NCBI RefSeq assembly: GCF_046000175.1
Contig: NZ_JBEOMB010000007.1
Coordinates: 1-64,000 of the forward strand
DNA length: 64,000 nucleotides
Reading direction: 5' to 3'
From: Rhodoplanes sp046000175
GTDB taxonomy: Bacteria > Pseudomonadota > Alphaproteobacteria > Rhizobiales > Xanthobacteraceae
Positions 58,644 through 64,000 of this stretch are shown here, piece by piece. Within the stretch, counting starts at the first letter, position 1; each line of letters opens with the position of its first letter. Made by a program: the position numbers and the translations under genes. The notes under the pieces are model-generated. The model had not been told where the DNA came from. It saw only the letters and a list, made by a program, of their open reading frames with translations, and ran no database searches.

Positions 58644-60095
58644 TCAGTCCGGCGCCGCGCCGCGCGCGATGCGGCCGACCGCGGCCATGCCGATCAGCGC
58701 CAGCGCGGCCAGCCCGGCGCCGACCAGGAAGGTGACGCGGAACCCGAGCGCGACCGCCGCGGGCGGCGCCGTGGCGATCTCGGGCGCGCCGGTTGCGGCC
58801 GCGAACACGGCCCCCATGGCGGACGCGCCGGTGACGAGGCCGAGATTGCGCGACAGGTTGAGCATGCCGGAGACGACGCCGCGCTGGTCGGCCGTCACCG
58901 CGGCCAGGACGGCGGTGTTGTTGGCCGCCTGGAACAGCGCGTAGCCGGCGGTGGCGACCGCGATCGCCGCGACGTAGCCGCCGATGCCGAGCCGCACCGG
59001 CATGGCCGCGAGGAGCGCCGCACCGACCGCCACGGCGAGAAGGCCGGCGAGCGTCGTGCGCGTCGCTCCGGCCCGGTCGACCAGACGGCCGGCCGGCACG
59101 CCCGTCGCCGCCGCGACCAGCGGCCCGACCGCCAGCACCAGGCCGATCGGCGCCGGATCGAGCCCGAACACGCGGGCGAGCTGGAACGGACCGACCACCA
59201 GGGTCGCCATCATCACGGTCGAGACCACGGCATTGCCGAACAGCGCAGCGCCGAGCCGCGGATCGGCGAGGAGCGCGGGCCGGATCAGCGGCGAGGCCGC
59301 CCGTCGCTCGACCGCTACGAACGCGACGAGGCCGACGGCCGCCGCGGCCAGCAGACCCGGCGCGAGCGCCCCGAGCGGGCCGCGCCCGAGCGTCACTGCG
59401 AGCGCATAGGCCGCAAGCGTCACGGCGAGCAGCAGCGTGCCGGCGACGTCGAACGCCGCGCTGTCGACCTTCGCGGTTGAGCGGTCGGCTGGCAGGTGGC
59501 GCGCCGCGAGCAGCATCGCGACGAGGCCGAGCGGCAGGTTGACGAGGAAGAGCACGCGCCAGCCGAAGCTCGTGATCAGGATCCCGCCGAGCGACGGACC
59601 GAGCGCCGTGCCGACCGCCGACATGGTGCCGAGCAGCCCCATGGCGCTGCCGATCCGCTCCTTCGGCACCGTGTCGGCGACCGCAGCGAGGGTGAGCGCC
59701 ATCAGCACGGCGGCCCCGATGCCCTGAACGATCCGGGCGGCGATCAGCAGGCCGAGCGAGGGCGCGACCCCGGCGAGCACCGAGGCCACGGTGAACAAGG
59801 CGAGCCCACCGAGCAGCACGCGACGGCGCCCGATCGCGTCGCCGAGCCGGCCGGCGATCACGATCAGCGTGGTGACGGCGAGCAAATAGCCGAGCACGAC
59901 CCACTGGACCGCCGCGAAGGAGGCGCCGAACGCGGCGACGAGCGTCGGCAGCGCGACGTTCGCTGCGCCGGCCCCGAGCGCGGCCAGCAGCATCGACAGC
60001 GACAGCGCCGCGAGCGCCCCGCGCGGCGCGGCGGGCCGCTCGGCTTCGGCCGGAACGGCGACGGCGGCAGTCTGGTCGAGCGCGACCTGTGTCAT
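58644..60095 (-). CDS. MFS drug/solute exporter (DHA2-like)
   Basis: 483-residue inner-membrane transporter with 12-14 predicted helices. Motif A appears as GRLGDAIGRRRVLLGG between helices 2 and 3, and the antiporter motif C region as GTALGPSLGGIL. The N-terminal about 25 residues are polar. Start 60095 has GGAG 7 nt upstream. Divergently transcribed from a LysR gene, a layout typical of regulator and regulated efflux pump; the compound is unknown. Confidence 0.92.
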   Translation of the reverse strand: MTQVALDQTAAVAVPAEAERPAAPRGALAALSLSMLLAALGAGAANVALPTLVAAFGASFAAVQWVVLGYLLAVTTLIVIAGRLGDAIGRRRVLLGGLALFTVASVLAGVAPSLGLLIAARIVQGIGAAVLMALTLAAVADTVPKERIGSAMGLLGTMSAVGTALGPSLGGILITSFGWRVLFLVNLPLGLVAMLLAARHLPADRSTAKVDSAAFDVAGTLLLAVTLAAYALAVTLGRGPLGALAPGLLAAAAVGLVAFVAVERRAASPLIRPALLADPRLGAALFGNAVVSTVMMATLVVGPFQLARVFGLDPAPIGLVLAVGPLVAAATGVPAGRLVDRAGATRTTLAGLLAVAVGAALLAAMPVRLGIGGYVAAIAVATAGYALFQAANNTAVLAAVTADQRGVVSGMLNLSRNLGLVTGASAMGAVFAAATGAPEIATAPPAAVALGFRVTFLVGAGLAALALIGMAAVGRIARGAAPD

Positions 60096-60200
60096 CACGA
60101 TCTCCGGGGGGTGGCGGCAACGCGGCCGCGATCCCCCCAACCTAAGGGTCGCGGAGACATGGCGGAACGCGCATGCTCTGCATGTTATTCGTGCGCGAGA

Positions 60201-60214
60201 CGCCACATATGGCG
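60201..60214. promoter_or_regulatory. Inverted repeat in MFS/LysR divergent promoter
   Basis: CGCCA-cata-TGGCG, perfect 5-bp arms, 23 bp before the LysR start and about 106 bp from the MFS start. Candidate binding site of the LysR protein controlling both genes. Confidence 0.4.
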
Positions 60215-60236
60215 CGATCCGTGCTAGGCTCGACGC

Positions 60237-61187
60237 ATGGCCCGCCCCGATCTCAATCTCCTCGTCACGCTCGACGTGCTGCTCGCCGAGGGCAGCGTCG
60301 CCCGCGCCGCGAAGCGGCTGCGGCTCAGCCCGTCGGCGATGAGCCGAGCGCTGGCGCGGCTGCGCGCCGCGACCGGCGATCCGCTGCTGGTGCGGGCCGG
60401 CCGCGGCTTGGTGCCGACCCCGCGGGCGGTCGCGCTGCGCGAACGGATCGGGCCGCTGGTGCAGGAGGCGGAGGCGGTGCTGCGTCCGGCCGAGGCGGTC
60501 GATCTCGCCACCGTGACGCGGACCTTCACGCTGCGGACCAGCGACGGCTTCGTCGACAATTTCGGTCCCGATCTGGTCGCCCGGATCGGCGCGCAGGCGC
60601 CGGGGGTGCGGCTGCGCTTCATCCCGAAGGCCGACCGCGACAGCGCGCTGCTGCGCGACGGCACCGTCGATCTGGAGACCGGCGTCGTCGCTGCGACGAC
60701 GGGGCCGGAGCTGCGCGTCCAGACGCTGTTCCGCGACCGCTTCATCGGCGTGGTGCGGAAGGGCCATCCGCTGTGCCGCGGCGCGATCACGCCGGCGCGC
60801 TACGCCGCCGGCCGCCACATCCTGTTCTCGCGGCAGGGCCTCGGGAAGGGACCGATCGACGAGGCGCTGGAGCCGCTGGGGCTGGCGCTCGACGTCGCGA
60901 CGATCGTCGGCGGCTTCGCCACCGCGCTGGCGCTGGCCCGCGCCTCCGACCTGATCGCCAGCGTGCCCGAGCGCCACACCGGCACGCTGCGCGACGGCAT
61001 GCACAGCTTCGCGCTGCCGGTCCGGGTGCCGGAGTTCTCCGTGTCGATGCTCTGGCATCCGCGCATGGACGCCGACCCGGCGCACCGCTTCTTGCGCGCC
61101 TGCGTCCGTGACGCCTGCGCCGGACCGCGCGACGCGCCGCGCCTCAGCCGAAGTAGCGGGAAAAAATCTCGCGGTAGACGGCGGTGA
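60237..61187 (+). CDS. LysR-family transcriptional regulator
   Basis: 316 residues. Winged HTH at the N-terminus (DLNLLVTLDVLLAEGSVARAAKRLRLSPSAMSRALARLRAATGD), then a periplasmic-binding-like effector domain beginning TFTLRTSDGFVDNFGPDL. The NLL/NodD-type start suggests the NodD/LinR-like subgroup. Probably regulates the divergent MFS exporter. The C-terminal tail (SRSSGKKSRGRRR) is unusually basic and is encoded in the 44 bp that overlap the end of dapE. Confidence 0.92.
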   Translation: MARPDLNLLVTLDVLLAEGSVARAAKRLRLSPSAMSRALARLRAATGDPLLVRAGRGLVPTPRAVALRERIGPLVQEAEAVLRPAEAVDLATVTRTFTLRTSDGFVDNFGPDLVARIGAQAPGVRLRFIPKADRDSALLRDGTVDLETGVVAATTGPELRVQTLFRDRFIGVVRKGHPLCRGAITPARYAAGRHILFSRQGLGKGPIDEALEPLGLALDVATIVGGFATALALARASDLIASVPERHTGTLRDGMHSFALPVRVPEFSVSMLWHPRMDADPAHRFLRACVRDACAGPRDAPRLSRSSGKKSRGRRR

Positions 61188-62298
61188 GCGCGAGGAGGTC
61201 CGCCACCGGCACGCGCTCGTCGATGCCGTGCATCGAGGCGTTGACCAGGCCGAACTCGACCACCGGACAATAGTTCTTGATGAACCGCGCGTCCGACGTG
61301 CCGCCCGAGGTCGAGAGTTTTGCAGCGCGCCCGGTGACCGACGTGATCGCGTCGCCGACGAGCGTCACGAACGGCCCCGGCGCGGTGAGGAACGCATCGG
61401 CGTTGGACGGCTCCCAGTCGACGCGGAACCGCGCGCCCTGTGCGGCGGCCGTGGCGCGAGTCTCGATCAGATCGCGCAGCGTCGCTTGCGTGTGCAGATC
61501 GTTGAAGCGGATGTTGAAGCGCGCCCGCGCCTCGGCCGGGATCACGTTGACGGTCTTGTTGCCGACGTCGATCGATGTGAACTCGAGATTGGACGGGTCG
61601 AAGTGATCCGTGCCGGCGTCGAGCGGCTCGGCGAGCAGCGCCGCGATCATGCGCACGACGTGGCGCACTGGATTGTCGGCGAGATGCGGATAGGCGACGT
61701 GGCCCGGCGTGCCGGTGACGACCAGGGTGCCGTTCTGCGAGCCGCGCCGCCCGATTTTTATCATGTCGCCGAGCGCGTCCGGGTTGGTCGGTTCGCCCAG
61801 GATGCAGTGATCGAATGTCTCGCCGCGCTCCGCCGCCCATTTCAGGAGCTTCACGGTGCCGTTGACGGCGACGCCCTCCTCGTCGCCGGTGAGCAGGAAG
61901 GACAGCGTGCCCTTCGGCCGGCCGCCGTTCGCGGCGAGATGATCGAGCGCCGCGGCGAGCGCGCAGGCGACCGCGCCCTTCATGTCGACGGCGCCGCGGC
62001 CGTAGAGCACGCCGTCCGCCAACGCGCCGCCGAACGGTGGATACGTCCACCGCGACTCGTCGCCGGGCGGCACCACGTCGGTGTGGCCGGCGAAGACGAG
62101 ATGCGGCCCGCCGCTGCCGATGCGGGCATAGAGATTCTCGACGTCCGCATGGCCGGGCTCGGAGAACACCGGCCGCTCGACCGTGAACCCGGCGCGCGAC
62201 AGAACCTCGGCCACGTAGGCGAGCGCACCGCCTTCCGCCGGCGTCACCGACGGGCAGCGCAGGAGACTCTGGGCGATGGCGACGACGTCGGCCGGCAT
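61144..62298 (-). CDS. dapE: Succinyl-diaminopimelate desuccinylase
   Basis: 384 residues. Late step of lysine and peptidoglycan diaminopimelate synthesis. Dinuclear zinc site: H72 (AGHTDVVPPG), bridging D105 (RGAVDMKG), catalytic E140 and ligand E141 (LTGDEEG), E169 (LGEPT) and a C-terminal His in NASMHG. 4 bp downstream of the DUF805 gene; in the same operon as dapD. Confidence 0.96.
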   Translation of the reverse strand: MPADVVAIAQSLLRCPSVTPAEGGALAYVAEVLSRAGFTVERPVFSEPGHADVENLYARIGSGGPHLVFAGHTDVVPPGDESRWTYPPFGGALADGVLYGRGAVDMKGAVACALAAALDHLAANGGRPKGTLSFLLTGDEEGVAVNGTVKLLKWAAERGETFDHCILGEPTNPDALGDMIKIGRRGSQNGTLVVTGTPGHVAYPHLADNPVRHVVRMIAALLAEPLDAGTDHFDPSNLEFTSIDVGNKTVNVIPAEARARFNIRFNDLHTQATLRDLIETRATAAAQGARFRVDWEPSNADAFLTAPGPFVTLVGDAITSVTGRAAKLSTSGGTSDARFIKNYCPVVEFGLVNASMHGIDERVPVADLLALTAVYREIFSRYFG

Positions 62299-62302
62299 GG
62301 TG

Positions 62303-62755
62303 TCACTCCGCCCGCCCGTTGCCGCGCGGCCGACCGCTCGCCGGCACCGGTCCCCAGCGGTTCGGCCCCGGCGTGCCGGGCCGGAAGCCGAGGTCGACGA
62401 TCAGGGCGAGGGCGAAGACCAGCCACGGTACGGTGAGCATCAAGAGGAGCGCGCTCGGCTCCTCCGAGGAGCCGGCGGCGCCGATCACGAACAGGAAGTC
62501 GATGACGACGCTGATCCCGAAGAACGCGGCGGGAATCGCGGTCGGCATGCCGCGGTCGTGGCCGCGCTTCGCCATGATGGCGAACTCGGGATAGCTGAAG
62601 GCGAGGCTGACGATCGAGGTGAGCCGCTCGCCCTCGATGGCGCCGGCGATCACGTGGCAGACGAGCTCCACGGCCATCACGGCGACCAGGGCGATCCAGA
62701 AGGTCTTGCGGCCGATGCGGCCGTCGAACCCGAACAGGACGTCATGCCAGCTCAT
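62303..62755 (-). CDS. DUF805-family inner-membrane protein
   Basis: 150 residues. MSWHDVLFGFDGRIGRKTFWIAL followed by three to four hydrophobic helices and KRGHDRG is the DUF805 pattern. Function unknown. The start at 62755 (GGGGGA upstream) is preferred to a GTG four codons before. Its position between dapD and dapE is, as I recall, conserved in related rhizobial genomes. Confidence 0.88.
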   Translation of the reverse strand: MSWHDVLFGFDGRIGRKTFWIALVAVMAVELVCHVIAGAIEGERLTSIVSLAFSYPEFAIMAKRGHDRGMPTAIPAAFFGISVVIDFLFVIGAAGSSEEPSALLLMLTVPWLVFALALIVDLGFRPGTPGPNRWGPVPASGRPRGNGRAE

Positions 62756-62792
62756 GTCGTCCCCCACTGCGCCTGCGGCAGAGGCCGCGGCA

Positions 62793-63638
62793 TCAGTCCC
62801 GCAAAAGCTCGTTGATCGAGGTCTTCGAGCGGGTCTTCTCGTCGACGCGCTTGACGATCACGGCGCAGTAGAGGCCCGGGCCCGGCGTGCCGTCCGGGAA
62901 CGGCTTGCCCGGCATGGTGCCCGACACCACGACCGAATAGGGCGGCACCTCGCCCATGAACACCTCCCCGGTCGCCCGGTCGACGATCTTGGTCGAGGCG
63001 CCGAGATAGACGCCCATCGAGAGCACCGAGCCCTGGCGCACGATCACGCCCTCGGCGACCTCGGCGCGGGCGCCGATGAAGCAGTCGTCCTCGATGATCA
63101 CCGGGCCGGCCTGCAGCGGCTCCAGCACGCCGCCGATGCCGGCGCCGCCCGAGATGTGGCAGTTCTTCCCGATCTGCGCGCAGGAGCCGACCGTCGCCCA
63201 GGTGTCGATCATGGTGCCGGTGTCGACATGGGCGCCGAGATTGACGAAGGACGGCATCAGCACGACGTTCGGCGCGATGTAGGCCGAGCGCCTGACGACA
63301 CACCCGGGAACCGCGCGAAAGCCGGCGGCGCGGAACTGCGTCTCGCTCCAGCCGTCGAACTTGGACGGCACCTTGTCCCACCACACCGCCGCGCCGGGAC
63401 CGCCCGGGATGACGGCCATGTCATTGAGCCGGAACGAGAGCAGGACCGCCTTCTTCAGCCACTGGTTGACCCGCCAGGCGCCGTCGGCCTGCTTTTCCGC
63501 GACCCGCGCCTCGCCGCAGTCGAGCAGGCGCAGCGCCCGGTCGACGGCGTCGCGCACCGCGCCCGTGGTGTCCGGGCCGAACTCGGCGCGGCGCTCGAAC
63601 GCCTCGTCGATGGTCTTGGCGAGATCTGCATGCGACAT
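62793..63638 (-). CDS. dapD: 2,3,4,5-tetrahydropyridine-2,6-dicarboxylate N-succinyltransferase
   Basis: 281 residues. Adds succinate to tetrahydrodipicolinate, the step that commits to the succinylase branch completed by dapE. Left-handed beta-helix hexapeptide repeats run through about 115-220 (IAPNVVLMPSFVNLGAHVDTG, IGKNCHISGGAGIGG). The start at 63638 has GAGGA 7 nt upstream. Confidence 0.97.
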   Translation of the reverse strand: MSHADLAKTIDEAFERRAEFGPDTTGAVRDAVDRALRLLDCGEARVAEKQADGAWRVNQWLKKAVLLSFRLNDMAVIPGGPGAAVWWDKVPSKFDGWSETQFRAAGFRAVPGCVVRRSAYIAPNVVLMPSFVNLGAHVDTGTMIDTWATVGSCAQIGKNCHISGGAGIGGVLEPLQAGPVIIEDDCFIGARAEVAEGVIVRQGSVLSMGVYLGASTKIVDRATGEVFMGEVPPYSVVVSGTMPGKPFPDGTPGPGLYCAVIVKRVDEKTRSKTSINELLRD

Positions 63639-63750
63639 GCGGCAATCCTCGAAAAATCGCAATGGCGGCCGCCTTGTCGGGGCAGGCCGGCCGTCTGTCA
63701 AGGGCGCGGGACCGGCGCGCCGCGCAGGTCGGCCGGTCGGGTGAGCCGCG

Positions 63751-64000
63751 CTACGGCAGCCGCTGCAGGAAGCCGGTGAGGTCGTCGGTGACGTGGTCGA
63801 CATGGTCGGCGTCGTGGCCTTCCAGCTCCCAATATTCGCGGAACACCTCGCGGGTCTTCTCCGGCACCACCAGCACCGTGACCATGCCGAGCGTATGGGG
63901 CACCGCGAGGTTGCGGGCCAGATCCTCGAACAGCGCCGCCTTGGTCGGGTCGACGCCGTGGCGGGACAGGAACTTGTCGTAGACCTCGGGGAACGGCTTC
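63751..64000 (-). CDS. HAD-superfamily pyrimidine 5'-nucleotidase (C-terminal part; gene runs off the right edge)
   Basis: About 82 C-terminal residues, too short to appear as a full frame but clearly coding. Reading leftward it gives KPFPEVYDKFLSRHGVD, LFEDLARNLAVPHTLGM and the final TGFLQRLP. FEDLARNL is the HAD motif IV region typical of the SDT1/pyrimidine 5'-nucleotidase group, which commonly precedes dapD in rhizobial relatives. Stop TAG at 63753-63751; the start lies beyond the window. Confidence 0.85.
   Translation of the reverse strand, partial: KPFPEVYDKFLSRHGVDPTKAALFEDLARNLAVPHTLGMVTVLVVPEKTREVFREYWELEGHDADHVDHVTDDLTGFLQRLP

Overview
The window is high-GC DNA (roughly 68-70% by eye) from an alphaproteobacterium. 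Gene content and repeat types suggest a Hyphomicrobiales lineage of the Nitrobacteraceae/Xanthobacteraceae kind (Bradyrhizobium, Rhodopseudomonas or Rhodoplanes-like). Supporting signs are a Bradyrhizobium-style heme locus (hmuQ-tonB-hmuR/hmuP-hmuTUV-hutWX), paired Bug-type receptors, many ABC importers, the dapD-DUF805-dapE and fmt-truA housekeeping blocks, and dispersed intergenic palindromes typical of these genomes. I saw no rRNA, tRNA, CRISPR array, transposase or integrase. The assignment to a lineage is inference.

Layout. 1-3.6 kb: a 31-bp tandem repeat, a class A penicillin-binding protein and a small Gly/Tyr-rich secreted protein. 3.7-5.9 kb: two tricarboxylate-type (Bug) periplasmic receptors. 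6.4-11.2 kb: a tightly coupled three-gene cassette of unknown function (winged-helix protein, AAA-like ATPase, RecB-type nuclease fused to an FtsK motor). 11.3-14.8 kb: a ClC-type channel, a GNAT acetyltransferase and glucokinase. 15.0-21.1 kb: a branched-chain-amino-acid-type ABC importer (livKHMGF order) followed by a MetE-like methyltransferase. 21.4-26 kb: protocatechuate 3,4-dioxygenase (pcaHG), a two-subunit CoA-transferase and a divergent amidohydrolase, forming an aromatic-acid catabolic block. 26.2-28.9 kb: mutS.

29.0-38.4 kb is a complete heme-acquisition region. An outer-membrane receptor, TonB and a heme-degrading monooxygenase run leftward. HmuP, the HmuTUV importer and a fused HutW-HutX protein run rightward. 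Between them lies an AT-rich divergent promoter with an Irr-like box. 38.5-42.2 kb: a PhnCDEE phosphonate/phosphite-type importer without C-P lyase genes. 42.5-49.2 kb: a dipeptide-type importer operon ending in its own GntR/FCD regulator. 49.1-56.7 kb: allophanate hydrolase, a beta-hydroxyacid dehydrogenase, a GGDEF-EAL protein, a D-Ala-D-Ala dipeptidase and a DUF2848 protein. 56.9-64 kb: fmt-truA, a divergent MFS/LysR pair, dapE, a DUF805 protein, dapD and a HAD pyrimidine 5'-nucleotidase cut by the window edge.

The strongest candidate for an undescribed system is the cassette at 6358-11167. Its three genes overlap, and its parts (DNA-binding modules, a switch-like ATPase, and a nuclease on a DNA-translocase motor) are what a defence or DNA-processing machine would need. 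The second most interesting point is the HutW-HutX fusion, which has a histidine-rich N-terminus and a preserved internal ribosome-binding site.
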